Source: Bacteroidota bacterium | GTDB taxonomy: Bacteria > Bacteroidota > Bacteroidia > Chitinophagales > Chitinophagaceae | DNA: 15,366 nt | Assembly: GCA_023436425.1 (NCBI GenBank) | Contig: JAEZJD010000010.1 | Coordinates: forward strand, 1 to 15,366 | Direction: 5' to 3' | Part shown: one piece after another, positions 6,524 through 14,435 of the stretch | Layout of the letters: every line of letters begins with the position of its first letter | How positions within the stretch are numbered: position 1 is the stretch's first letter | The notes under the pieces: generated by a model | What the model was told of the DNA's origin: nothing | What the model saw: only the letters and a program-made list of their open reading frames with translations | The model's database searches: none | Translations under genes and position numbers: made by a program

Positions 6524-6552
6524 TTTTTTCTGCACTTTTTTAATTGAAACAA

Positions 6553-6578
6553 AAAACCCAGCGCAGAGGCTGGGTTTT
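6553..6578 (-). terminator. Intrinsic terminator of the metalloprotease gene
   Basis: On the minus strand AAAACCCAGC pairs with GCTGGGTTTT across a 6-base loop (plus 6563-6568), followed by more T residues. It lies 18 bases beyond the stop codon of the metalloprotease and just before the promoter of the arsR-like operon, insulating the two units. Confidence 0.88.
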
Positions 6579-6596
6579 CCTGGAAAGTGTTTCCTA

Positions 6597-9170
6597 TCAT
6601 CTTGGATTTAAAGCAAGGTCAATTCTCTTGTCCAAATCCATCAGGTGGTATCTGGTCATTGTATCCCCTGTTCTCGGGATAGCAGCACGAATTTCTTTTT
6701 GCAAATCCATCAGGTGCCCTCTTGCGAGAGAAGGTATGTCCGAATTTCGGGTATTTGGTCCGAAGCTAATGGTTATTCCTCCTGCGCTCTGCGGGGCAGG
6801 TGCGGGTGCCGTTGGCAACAATGCAATCATTCTATCCACATATACTTTTTGAAGATTTCTGCGGGTCATACTCACGTTTCTGCCTGTGCGCAGTTCACTC
6901 CAAATTCCATTTTTTAAATCTGTGAGCAATTCCGTTACGGGATATGTTTTCGCACCGAAACGATATTGCATTTCCAGCATGTGTGCCAATCGCGATGCGG
7001 AGAGAACGCTACTCAAAATGTTTGCCTGAACGTTGCCTACACTATTTGTTGTGGGATCAGAAATTTTATTGAGAATGTTTGGATCAAGCAGCCACTCGGG
7101 CGTGGTAAACAATTGCTGATTCAACCAGCGTACAGCATCCTTTTGCATGCTGCGGGGCGTTGGTTCGTACACGTTTCCGTTCTCTTCTATGCTCTTGAAG
7201 GTTTCATAAACACCACCAATGTTTCGCACTACATGGTTGGCATACCGTTGAAACTGACCGCCTATTTGATTATACATCTGTGCCAGGTTCTGATAACGGT
7301 CACCTTCTTCTTTGGTCCACTCAGGCAAGTTTTTCATGATGCGCTGCAAATTTTTGATTCCGTAGCTGCTCGCAAGCATCGCATTATCTCCCAAATCTTC
7401 TGTTTGTGCCCGTGGATCGAAGTTGCCAAATCCTTCGCCGCCAAACCATAACCTTGGATTTTTGCTTAATCTGTCAACGATCAATTTGTTGCTTTCTTTT
7501 CTATCTTCTTCTTCCGACTTGTCCGTCCATCGATAGCCCCATTCAATAGCCCACTCGTCGTACTCCCCAATGCGCGGGTAAATACCTGCTCTGCTTATGT
7601 TGTCTTCGGGCTGCGCCACATAATTGAAACGTGCGTAGTCCATAATGGAAGCGGTGTGCCCGTGCTCTTCTACCCACTTTTTGTCGCGCAGCTTCTCCAC
7701 CGGCGTTTTGCTGCTGCTTCCCATGTTGTGGCGCAAACCAAGCGTGTGTCCTACTTCATGTGAAGAAACAAAGCGAATGAGATCGCCCATCAGTGCATCA
7801 TCGAAAACCATTTTTCTTGCGCCGGGATCAATGGCTGCCGCCTGAACAAAATACCAGTTTTGCAAAAGCAACATCACGTTGTGATACCAACCAATATGGC
7901 TTTCTAAGATTTCTCCCGTTCTCGGGTCATGCACTTCCGGGCCATATGCGTTGGGAATTTCACTTGCGAGATAGCGGATAGCAGAAAAGTTTGCCGCTTC
8001 AAGACTCATGGTAGAATCCTGCGGCCATTCTTTTCCAACAATTGCATTTTTAAAACCTGCTTTTTCAAATGCTTTTTGCCAATCGTTGATACCCTGTATC
8101 AGGTAAGGCTTCCATTTGGTTGGCGTTGCAGGATCTACATAGTACACAATTTGTTTTTTGGGTTCCACCAGCTCGCCACGCTTGTATCTTGCCACGTCTT
8201 CAGCCTTTGGCTCCAGCCTCCACCGAATGATGTATGTTTCTCTTTTTGCTCTTTGTGTTGTATCGAAAAATTCGGTTACCTGGTCAGCAAAATATCCGAC
8301 CCGTGGATCGAAGAAACGGCGCTTCATCGGCTGATCGGGTAAGCGAATAAAAGACGTGTTTACCTCAATTGTCACCGCTCCTGCTGCATAAGCTCCCGGC
8401 AATGTTTGTCCCTGTGGAACGGGCGATGCTCCAAAAGACATCGGAGGATTAGAGGTGAACGTTTTTACCGTTCTTATTTCAGTATTGTTTTGAAATGATC
8501 GAATTGTTTCTATGTACGACCGGTCGGCAGCCAGCGCTGAAAGGTTGAGTGCTCTTTTTACTGTGGGGGCAAGGGATACGACCTGATTATCGCCCTTGAA
8601 AAAATCGGTGACATCTATTACAACTCCGGTTGTATCGCGATTGAAAGCTACAATTGGGAAAGCAGCGGCGATTGGATCTACGCTGGAATTTTTCACCGCC
8701 TGGTAAATTGGCTTTGTGCTGTCGGGTGAAGAAACTATGTTCAGTGTTGTTCTTAAAAACACGCGGTTTTCGGGTCCGCGTTCAAACCGAAGAACATTTT
8801 CGTTTGCCTGTTCGCCACCGTAGAGGTTTGCTCCTGCGGCCATGCGAACAAAACGAGTCACGGCAAGAAAGTCTTTGCCAAAAAGCGTATTAGGAATTTC
8901 GAAATAATATTTGTCGTCCTGCCAGTGAACAACAATTAAACCTTTTTGTGTGCGCAGTTTTTTTGCATCGAAGAAGGTATTGAAAGGTTTTGGACCTGTC
9001 CGTGCTGCGGCGGTTGGCGTTGTGGTTCCTGCAGCTGTAGGGCTCACTGTTCCTGCAGGAGGCATTGTTTGCGCCGTCGGCGGTGCTGTAGCAGTTTTCT
9101 TAGTTGTCGTGCAATTTGAAAACGCAAAGGCGACACACGCCATTGAAAAGAATAGCAGAAATTTTCTCAT
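6597..9170 (-). CDS. Zinc-dependent metalloprotease lipoprotein (DUF5117/DUF5118, metzincin type)
   Basis: This is a large (857-residue) predicted cell-envelope peptidase. It begins MRKFLLFFSMACVAFAFSNC, a lipoprotein-type signal with Cys20, then a Thr/Pro/Ala-rich spacer to ~residue 60. A DUF5118-like and a DUF5117-like region follow (KPFNTFFDAKK, then FFDPRVGYFADQ). The catalytic motif HEVGHTLGLRH lies at 471-481 with zinc ligands H471, H475, H481 and catalytic E472, and the Met-turn SIMDY has M510. This is the metzincin pattern seen in the family's Met-zincin domain. Substrates are unknown. The ATG at 9170 is preferred over a TTG at 9194, because the predicted -7 box (9195-9202) would place transcription start near 9188. 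A terminator follows the gene. Divergent to the MFS gene. Confidence 0.93.
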   Translation of the reverse strand: MRKFLLFFSMACVAFAFSNCTTTKKTATAPPTAQTMPPAGTVSPTAAGTTTPTAAARTGPKPFNTFFDAKKLRTQKGLIVVHWQDDKYYFEIPNTLFGKDFLAVTRFVRMAAGANLYGGEQANENVLRFERGPENRVFLRTTLNIVSSPDSTKPIYQAVKNSSVDPIAAAFPIVAFNRDTTGVVIDVTDFFKGDNQVVSLAPTVKRALNLSALAADRSYIETIRSFQNNTEIRTVKTFTSNPPMSFGASPVPQGQTLPGAYAAGAVTIEVNTSFIRLPDQPMKRRFFDPRVGYFADQVTEFFDTTQRAKRETYIIRWRLEPKAEDVARYKRGELVEPKKQIVYYVDPATPTKWKPYLIQGINDWQKAFEKAGFKNAIVGKEWPQDSTMSLEAANFSAIRYLASEIPNAYGPEVHDPRTGEILESHIGWYHNVMLLLQNWYFVQAAAIDPGARKMVFDDALMGDLIRFVSSHEVGHTLGLRHNMGSSSKTPVEKLRDKKWVEEHGHTASIMDYARFNYVAQPEDNISRAGIYPRIGEYDEWAIEWGYRWTDKSEEEDRKESNKLIVDRLSKNPRLWFGGEGFGNFDPRAQTEDLGDNAMLASSYGIKNLQRIMKNLPEWTKEEGDRYQNLAQMYNQIGGQFQRYANHVVRNIGGVYETFKSIEENGNVYEPTPRSMQKDAVRWLNQQLFTTPEWLLDPNILNKISDPTTNSVGNVQANILSSVLSASRLAHMLEMQYRFGAKTYPVTELLTDLKNGIWSELRTGRNVSMTRRNLQKVYVDRMIALLPTAPAPAPQSAGGITISFGPNTRNSDIPSLARGHLMDLQKEIRAAIPRTGDTMTRYHLMDLDKRIDLALNPR

Positions 9171-9194
9171 TAATGTTACATTTTTACTAAGCAA

Positions 9195-9226
9195 CTAAGG
9201 TAGGCAGTAAGCGTTTACATCCGCAA
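9195..9226 (-). promoter_or_regulatory. Promoter of the metalloprotease gene
   Basis: On the minus strand a TTG (plus 9224-9226) is 21 bases from TACCTTAG (plus 9195-9202), 7 of 8 matches to TAnnTTTG. The inferred transcription start near 9188 gives a leader of about 18 bases to the ATG at 9170. Confidence 0.6.
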
Positions 9227-9258
9227 GTCATTCAAAATTAATTGCAGCCATTCATCCC

Positions 9259-9266
9259 TACTTTTG
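9259..9266 (+). promoter_or_regulatory. -7 box of the MFS transporter gene
   Basis: TACTTTTG matches TAnnTTTG exactly and lies 12 bases before the ATG at 9279. A TTG at 9242-9244 is only 14 bases upstream, closer than usual, so only the -7 element is called. Confidence 0.55.
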
Positions 9267-9278
9267 CTCCCTTATTTT

Positions 9279-10475
9279 ATGGATCGTAAGGAAAAGATAT
9301 TGTTGTTTTTGCTGGCGTCAATCAACTTCACCCACATACTTGATTTCATGATCATCATGCCATTGGGTAATTACCTGATGCCGTATTTTCATGTATCCAC
9401 CCAACAATTTTCTCTTATCGTTTCTGCTTATTCGTATGCCGCATTTGCTACAGGAATTGTGGCTGCTTTTGTCATCGACAATTTTGACCGGAAGAAAAGC
9501 CTGCTGTTCGGCTATTCAGGATTTATAATTGGTACAGCACTTTGTGGCTTTGCTCCTTCTTATCAGTTTTTAATCGGCGCCAGAATTTTAGCGGGTTTGT
9601 TTGGCGGACTGATAGGAGCGCAGGTTCTCTCCATTGTTGCAGACACTTTTTCTTATGAGAAAAGAGGCAGAGCAATGGGTTACCTGATGGCTGCTTTTTC
9701 GCTGGCATCAGTTATCGGTGTGCCTCTGAGTTTGTATATCGCAAATATTTTCAGCTGGCATGCTCCCTTTCTCATGGTAGCGGGTTTGGGTGTTGTGCTG
9801 ATTCCTTTAACTTTCAAATTTATTCCGCCGGTTCGGGGTCATATCGACAACGCATCCGAAAGAAAGGCTTCGGCCGCTTTGAAAATTATTTTCAGTAGAA
9901 AAAGCACGCTCGCTGCACTTGCGCTTTCTGCATCTCTGTTCTTTGGCCATTTTTTAATCGTTCCGTTCATTAATCCCTACATGGAATTCAATGTAGGATT
10001 TACAAAAAATGAAATACCGCTTACGTATGCCGTAGGTGGGGTTGCCACTTTGTTTTCTGCGCCTTTTTTTGGTAAAATGGCTGACAGGATTGGTAAGATG
10101 AAAGTGTTTGTCTTTTGCTCATTGCTGACACTACCTTTTGTTTACTTCATAACGAATATGCCGGCAATACCATTTTACTACGTGTTAATTGTAACCGGCG
10201 CCTGGTTTGTTTCAGCAAATGGTCGGTCAATAGCGGCGCAGGCCATGATCAGCAACGTGATTGAATCCCGCTACAGAGGAAGCTTTATGAGTATAAATTC
10301 ATCTTTTCAACAACTGTTTGTAGGCAGCGCATCTTTTATTGCAGGTTTTATTGTTACAAATGATTCTGTTACCAAGAAAATCTTTCACTACCATTGGGTA
10401 GGATACTTGAGTATTGCAGCTTTAAGTCTTTCTATTCTCATGGGGCTCCGGCTGCGTAAACTCACAATCGTATAA
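9279..10475 (+). CDS. Major facilitator superfamily transporter
   Basis: This 398-residue polytopic inner-membrane protein has about twelve hydrophobic segments and belongs to the MFS secondary transporters, probably of the DHA1-type drug/metabolite group. The N-terminus MDRKEKILLFLLASINFTHILDFMIIMPLG carries TM1. The loop after TM2 has NFDRKKSLLFGYSG, a version of MFS motif A. The pattern repeats in the second half as FGKMADRIGKMKVFVF, supporting a 6+6 fold. The central loop (about residues 187-205, RGHIDNASERKA) is short and charged. Substrate cannot be read from sequence. The ATG at 9279 is preferred over an in-frame TTG at 9264, which lies within the predicted -7 box. The gene is divergent from the metalloprotease; the next gene starts 71 bases downstream with its own promoter. 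Confidence 0.93.
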   Translation: MDRKEKILLFLLASINFTHILDFMIIMPLGNYLMPYFHVSTQQFSLIVSAYSYAAFATGIVAAFVIDNFDRKKSLLFGYSGFIIGTALCGFAPSYQFLIGARILAGLFGGLIGAQVLSIVADTFSYEKRGRAMGYLMAAFSLASVIGVPLSLYIANIFSWHAPFLMVAGLGVVLIPLTFKFIPPVRGHIDNASERKASAALKIIFSRKSTLAALALSASLFFGHFLIVPFINPYMEFNVGFTKNEIPLTYAVGGVATLFSAPFFGKMADRIGKMKVFVFCSLLTLPFVYFITNMPAIPFYYVLIVTGAWFVSANGRSIAAQAMISNVIESRYRGSFMSINSSFQQLFVGSASFIAGFIVTNDSVTKKIFHYHWVGYLSIAALSLSILMGLRLRKLTIV

Positions 10476-10513
10476 TTCACGCTACAAGCGGTTCAGTGCC
10501 GCGACTCCCGAAA

Positions 10514-10542
10514 TTGGAGACCTGTTATTAAAATTACCTTTG
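10514..10542 (+). promoter_or_regulatory. Promoter of the DCC-family gene
   Basis: TTG (10514-10516), an 18-base spacer and TACCTTTG (10535-10542), a perfect TAnnTTTG, form a full Bacteroidota-type promoter. Transcription should start near 10546-10549, almost at the GTG start codon (10547). Confidence 0.7.
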
Positions 10543-10546
10543 AACA

Positions 10547-10948
10547 GTGCAGGAGCATCGCATTATTTTGTTTGATGGAGTTTGCCAGTTCTGCAACTCG
10601 GTAGTCCACTTCGTCATTCGAAACGACAAGAGGCAATTGTTTCGATTTGCTCCGCTGCAATCCGCAGCAGGTAGTCAGCTTCTAAAAAAATTTGATTTAT
10701 CAACTGAGAAATTCGACAGTTTCATATTGATTGAAGGAGATCAGGTTTACACCAAATCAACAGCGGCTATTCGTGTGTTGAAGCAGTTGCCATTTCCCTT
10801 TGCTGCCGCTGTGGTCTTCACAATCGTTCCGCTTTTTCTGCGCAATGCTGTTTATGATGTCGTGGCACATAATCGCTACAGGTGGTTCGGCAAACGAGAT
10901 GCATGCATGATACCCAATCCCGATGTACGATCGAGATTTCTGGATTAA
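10547..10948 (+). CDS. DCC-family thiol-disulfide oxidoreductase (DUF393)
   Basis: This 133-residue protein starts with the family hallmark ILFDGVCQFCN, where C13 and C16 form the CxxC redox motif after DG (residues 10-11). RNDKRQLFRFAPLQS and the later VYTKSTAAIRVLKQL also match the family, as does the YRWFGKRD block near the C-terminus. Proteins of this family are thought to act as thiol-disulfide oxidoreductases; the physiological partner is unknown. Length is normal. The start is GTG at 10547, the only plausible start that keeps the first beta strand. The predicted promoter would make the mRNA nearly leaderless. The convergent M14 gene ends 27 bases downstream, with no obvious terminator between. 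Confidence 0.9.
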   Translation: MQEHRIILFDGVCQFCNSVVHFVIRNDKRQLFRFAPLQSAAGSQLLKKFDLSTEKFDSFILIEGDQVYTKSTAAIRVLKQLPFPFAAAVVFTIVPLFLRNAVYDVVAHNRYRWFGKRDACMIPNPDVRSRFLD

Positions 10949-10975
10949 TACCGGTTGGCTGCTTCACAACATAGA

Positions 10976-12703
10976 TTACTTCACTACGCGGTAAACAGGA
11001 TACTGCATGTATGCAGGTTCCAAATAAGGAGAGTTTTGATAGATAAAATTTAACTGAGCCTGTGCGCTTTTAGCAAAGGTTGAATCAGTTGTTCTTCGCT
11101 GTTCCAGCTTTTGTTTAACCTCCGGATGTGTTTTCAAAAATTCAGCAGCCGTTTCTTCAAACACATAATTGGAAAACCCTTCTTTTTGACCAAGAATCGG
11201 ATCGAAGAAGTTCCAGGCGAAATAGCTGTCTTCCGCCTGTGGTTCTAAAGTCTCAATCAAAAAACGATTTCCTTTTTGGTTCAGTGAGATGTAGTAATCG
11301 CCTTTTCTGAACGTGAGTGTTTTTAAAGATTTTGAAATCTGCGTATTTGTATTGGGATGATGGCCTTCGTATGGCCGCGCAGACGACTGGTAATTTTCTA
11401 TCCTGTAGCTTTCAACAACAATCGAACTGTCCCTTGTCAGCCGACGCATCTGAATATCGTTTGCCTGCAGCCGATCAATAACTTTCCACCAGCCTTGAGG
11501 AATAATATATGCCACCGGCTTTAAAACCGACAAAGTATCCGCGTAGAAATTGTAAAAAGCGATTTTCTTTTCGTACGGTTTTGAACGGTCGTAATACAGT
11601 CGTGGCAATCCGGAAACTTCGCTGGTCTTAAATCCTGATTGATAGCCTTTGTACGTTATTTCAGATGGTTTCGTTCTATCCAGCTTCCATGCAATCGGAA
11701 ATGAGGATTCCGCGAGCTCTTTCTTCCGGGTTTGCTCACGCAGCTCTGTCATCACTTTGCCGTATCTGCCGGTGAACTCAACAAAGCTTTGCATCATTGC
11801 TTTCGTTGCCGCAACCCGCTGAGCATACGGTTTTAGCATGTGCGTTTCAGGAACAAATGAAAAGGTACTCCATAAAGTAGCATATCCGCTGCTGTACCGC
11901 GGGCTGTCCCAATATCCGCTCCAACCCCGGTCAACATCGCCTCCAAAATGGTTCACATAAGGAATTAAATCATACCCTTTCTGCTTCATCATTGGGTACA
12001 GAGCGGGTTCAAAAACTTTATTCATAAAGTCGCCCATTGCTCCGCCCAGTTTGTTGTGCTGAGACACAAGTAGCGTCATCACGTGCTGATAATCTGCACC
12101 GTTGCTCACGTGATTGTCAACAAAAACGTCAGGATCTAAATATTGAAAAATGCGGGAGAAGGTAAATGCGTTTTTGGAGTCTGCTTTTATGAAATCGCGA
12201 TTCAGATCAAGATTTTGTGCGTTGCCGCGAAAGCCTTTTTCCAACGGACCGTTTTGGTCGATGCGATAGTTTTTGCTTCGGTTCAACGCGCCGCCGATGT
12301 TGTAAACCGGGATGAATGCAAGAACTACATTGGAGGGCAATTTGTACTTGTTTTGAACAATATCCCGCACGAGCAACATGCTTGCATCGATGCCATCAGG
12401 CTCTCCGGGGTGAATGCCATTGATAATAAAAATGATATTCTTTTTTTTCTGCTTCAGCGAGGCAATATTGAAGTCTTTGTCAGGCGAAACTAAAATAAGA
12501 TGAAGCGGAAAACCCGCATCGGTCGGACCCATCTCCTGCATCTTCACTATAGCTGATGCAGCATCTAATTTTTTCCACCATGCTATTGCTTCTTCGTACG
12601 GCGGCGATTCTAATCCGTTCGATGTTTCGAAGCGGGTGACAAGAGATTGGCTAGAAGACAAAAGCGATGAAAAGAGAAACAAAGACAAAAACAGTTTTCG
12701 CAT
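10976..12703 (-). CDS. Secreted M14-family zinc carboxypeptidase
   Basis: This 575-residue exported peptidase starts MRKLFLSLFLFSSLLSSSQS, a signal peptide of about 20 residues. The M14 catalytic domain covers about 30-310. The zinc ligands are H98 and E101 (GIHPGEPDG) and H198 (FVDNHVSNGADYQH). N168-R169 (LDLNRDF) would bind the substrate carboxylate, and E286 (FVPETH) is the likely catalytic base. The remaining ~270 residues form an accessory C-terminal region of Bacteroidota-type M14 proteins, which I cannot assign. It probably trims peptides in the periplasm or outside the cell. The gene is monocistronic and faces the plus-strand lipoprotein unit across a 95-base divergent region. A weak -7 match (TAAATTAG on the minus strand) lies only a few bases before the ATG. 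Confidence 0.93.
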   Translation of the reverse strand: MRKLFLSLFLFSSLLSSSQSLVTRFETSNGLESPPYEEAIAWWKKLDAASAIVKMQEMGPTDAGFPLHLILVSPDKDFNIASLKQKKKNIIFIINGIHPGEPDGIDASMLLVRDIVQNKYKLPSNVVLAFIPVYNIGGALNRSKNYRIDQNGPLEKGFRGNAQNLDLNRDFIKADSKNAFTFSRIFQYLDPDVFVDNHVSNGADYQHVMTLLVSQHNKLGGAMGDFMNKVFEPALYPMMKQKGYDLIPYVNHFGGDVDRGWSGYWDSPRYSSGYATLWSTFSFVPETHMLKPYAQRVAATKAMMQSFVEFTGRYGKVMTELREQTRKKELAESSFPIAWKLDRTKPSEITYKGYQSGFKTSEVSGLPRLYYDRSKPYEKKIAFYNFYADTLSVLKPVAYIIPQGWWKVIDRLQANDIQMRRLTRDSSIVVESYRIENYQSSARPYEGHHPNTNTQISKSLKTLTFRKGDYYISLNQKGNRFLIETLEPQAEDSYFAWNFFDPILGQKEGFSNYVFEETAAEFLKTHPEVKQKLEQRRTTDSTFAKSAQAQLNFIYQNSPYLEPAYMQYPVYRVVK

Positions 12704-12749
12704 TGGCTAATTTATTCTAATCCACTTTAACGGACACCATCATAAAGTT

Positions 12750-12780
12750 TTGGTACGGTAAATTTTGTTAACTATATTAG
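12750..12780 (+). promoter_or_regulatory. Promoter of the frameshifted lipoprotein / membrane-protein unit
   Basis: TTG (12750-12752), a 20-base spacer and TATATTAG (12773-12780, 7 of 8 to TAnnTTTG) precede the ATG at 12799 by 18 bases. Spacing and position fit a Bacteroidota promoter. Confidence 0.6.
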
Positions 12781-12798
12781 GATACTAAAACTTGTAAT

Positions 12799-13551
12799 AT
12801 GAAACTGCTCCCCCCCTTCCAAGATCGCTCAGGCAATCGTCATACTGATATGCTCAGTATTCCTCACCCAATGCTCTAAAAAAGATGATAAGTCAGAAGC
12901 AACGCAAAAGCGAGAGATTTTAGCTGAACAGGCTCACGCTTTACAAAGTGATAAAAATAATGACTTTCTAAGGCTATTTCAGAGTGTCTCAAAAACTTTT
13001 GGCTCGACTAAGGCATCATCTTACATACTGTCGCAGAAAGAAAAACTGAAAAGCTTCAAAACTCCTGCTGAAATTTCGAAAACTGAAGAAGTGCATAAAG
13101 TCTCAGATCTTTTGATGAGCGATGAAACCTTTCTAAACAATTTAGCTGAATTTAAGGAGCAACTGTACTTTCTTGAGAGTAAATACAAGATTTCATCATT
13201 CACACCGTTGCAGTGGAAAGATTTAATTCGAATGGCACATCAGAACGGGATTTATCTCTTTCCTAAAGCAAAGGCCAAAATTTCGGAGATGTCAAAAAAA
13301 AATTATTAACTGAAAATCAAAGTGCAATTTATAGTGATACTCCTTGCGCAGACGGCTATGATGAAATCGAAGCTGAAATTGGTCAAGTTCTTTTTGCGGG
13401 TGCATTAGCTTGTGGAGCAAGTGGATTGGCTCTAGTTGGAGGAATATGCTGGATCGGGTTAGCGGCTTATTACGAACTAAGAACCGATTATTTAGAGAAC
13501 GATTACTGGTGTGAATGTATGATTGTACACTATGGGGCATGCCTCTATTAA
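12799..13551 (+). pseudogene. Lipoprotein gene with two compensating frame breaks at C7 and A9 tracts
   Basis: From the ATG at 12799 the frame reads MKLLPPF and soon hits a stop (12880-12882). Removing one base from the C7 tract (12810-12816) joins it to an open frame that encodes KIAQAIVILICSVFLTQC followed by SKKDD: a lipoprotein signal with lipobox Cys and a surface-export-like charged tail. That second frame runs without a stop to 13309, ending just after an A9 tract (13294-13302). Adding one A there joins a third open stretch (13303-13551), so the net change is zero and the product would be about 250 residues. The last ~70 residues are Gly/Ala-rich and hydrophobic with six cysteines (CAD, LACG, GICW, WCEC, GACLY). 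No family recognised. Sequence error, phase variation and true decay are all possible. Confidence 0.65.
12810..12816 (+). repeat. Homopolymer C7 in the 5' coding region of the lipoprotein gene
   Basis: Seven consecutive C residues lie four codons after the start. The count of seven puts the signal peptide out of frame; six or nine would put it in frame. Such tracts are prone to slipped-strand mispairing and also to sequencing error. Confidence 0.8.
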
Positions 13552-13562
13552 AATTATTAAAA

Positions 13563-13895
13563 ATGCAATCGTATACAATTCAAAGAATTCAAGGTATTAT
13601 CTCTGTCATTGCTTCAGTTGGGCTTGCGATTTTTCTCATAGGTAAGCAGCTTAGACCAGAGGATTACATCATATTAGGTATTTCTTTACTCGCCTTTATT
13701 AATGGCATACTTCTCTTAATGGGTAAGATAAAGCGACAGAGGCCAAGTCCCTATTTATCAGGCGCAATTATCGGATTCGTTGGATTTTTTCTCCTCATGG
13801 TACTAATTAATCATTTTCAGCATAAAACCAGAGCAAGTGAACTGCGGCAAAAAGAAATAAAAATACAACGATCCATAACGGAAAAAGCACCATGA
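13563..13895 (+). CDS. Small three-helix membrane protein downstream of the lipoprotein gene
   Basis: This 110-residue predicted inner-membrane protein has hydrophobic helices at about 10-27, 34-54 and 64-84. Basic loops (KIKRQRPSP) and a highly charged C-terminal tail (HKTRASELRQKEIKIQRS) follow. No family is recognised. The frame is open further up, with other ATG codons at 13515 and 13539. I chose 13563 because it lies 11 bases after the lipoprotein stop codon and gives a compact N-terminus; the start at 13539 would overlap that gene. It shares promoter and terminator with the lipoprotein gene. Its position beside a Cys- and Gly-rich secreted product would suit an immunity protein, but nothing in the sequence proves it. 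Confidence 0.65.
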   Translation: MQSYTIQRIQGIISVIASVGLAIFLIGKQLRPEDYIILGISLLAFINGILLLMGKIKRQRPSPYLSGAIIGFVGFFLLMVLINHFQHKTRASELRQKEIKIQRSITEKAP

Positions 13896-13908
13896 TAGGT
13901 GCTTTTTC
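13881..13908. terminator. Bidirectional intrinsic terminator overlapping the end of the membrane-protein gene
   Basis: An 11-bp perfect stem, GAAAAAGCACC (13881-13891) with GGTGCTTTTTC (13898-13908), closes a 6-base loop. The T-rich side reads TTTTTC on both strands, so it can end both the plus unit and the convergent rpsT transcript. The stop codon of the membrane protein (13893-13895) is in the loop. Confidence 0.87.
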
Positions 13909-13935
13909 CATAGTATTTTTTAAAACTGAAAAATT

Positions 13936-14190
13936 TTAGCCTGTCGCTTTTACATTCTTCGTCAGCTTCCTTTTCAGGTTGTTTGCTTTATTTTTATGAA
14001 TCACCCCACGCTTGGCAAGCCTGTCGATCATCGAGATCACTTCAGGAAGTTTTTCACCTGCAGCCTTTTTATCTTCCAGGCTTCTTAACTCACGAACGGC
14101 ATTACGGGTGGTTTTTCCGTAATAACGGTTACGTTCTCTGCGCGTTGCTGCCTGGCGCATATCTTTCTTTGTTGCTTTATGATTAGCCAT
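13936..14190 (-). CDS. rpsT: 30S ribosomal protein S20
   Basis: This 84-residue basic protein binds 16S rRNA early in small-subunit assembly. It begins MANHKATKKDMRQAATRRERNRYYGKTTRNAVREL, and ends with the RGVIHKNKANNLKRKLTKNV block typical of S20 (AKRGVIHKNKAARKKSRL in other species). Length fits the family. The frame remains open upstream, but the ATG at 14190 is chosen because MANHK is the conserved N-terminus and the -7 box TACTTTTG (minus strand, 14210-14217) gives a short leader of about 13 bases. It is monocistronic, divergent from sucA and convergent with the lipoprotein unit, with which it shares a bidirectional terminator. Confidence 0.97.
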   Translation of the reverse strand: MANHKATKKDMRQAATRRERNRYYGKTTRNAVRELRSLEDKKAAGEKLPEVISMIDRLAKRGVIHKNKANNLKRKLTKNVKATG

Positions 14191-14209
14191 GAAATCAGAA
14201 TTTGGTCGG

Positions 14210-14217
14210 CAAAAGTA
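14210..14217 (-). promoter_or_regulatory. -7 box of rpsT
   Basis: TACTTTTG on the minus strand is an exact TAnnTTTG. It lies 19 bases upstream of the rpsT ATG. No -33 TTG at ideal spacing was found. Confidence 0.55.
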
Positions 14218-14238
14218 AGGCAAAAAGTCAAATGCCAT

Positions 14239-14435
14239 ACTATGATTTAGCAGATTTTAAAGTATTCTTCTGAATTGAACCGGTTACCCGAAATAAGACG
14301 GAGGTTATGGAAGTCTCTCGCCGCTGGATATTCATACCAATTCCTTAATCTAAACTGCGCTTAACAGTTTTCGGTCGTGCAACCCCTTTGAGCCATTTGA
14401 ACGATATTTGCAATTCTATTTCAAACACCCTTTCC
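14239..14435. other. Intergenic spacer upstream of sucA
   Basis: About 200 bases with no credible gene. It contains the likely sucA promoter near its right end and no obvious riboswitch, terminator or repeat that I could support. Confidence 0.5.

Noticed and set aside
9171..9194. TTG start at 9194 giving an 8-residue longer metalloprotease
   Set aside because: The predicted -7 box (9195-9202) puts the transcription start downstream of it, and the extension disrupts a clean lipoprotein signal peptide.
6645..9198. Plus-strand open frames within the metalloprotease gene
   Set aside because: Shadows of a secure gene carrying HEVGHTLGLRH; no promoter or protein motif of their own.
9264..9278. 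TTG start of the MFS transporter
   Set aside because: It lies inside the TACTTTTG promoter element; the ATG at 9279 starts a normal first helix.
14191..14238. Longer S20 start at 14238
   Set aside because: The conserved N-terminus MANHKATKKD begins at 14190, and the -7 box lies within the extension.
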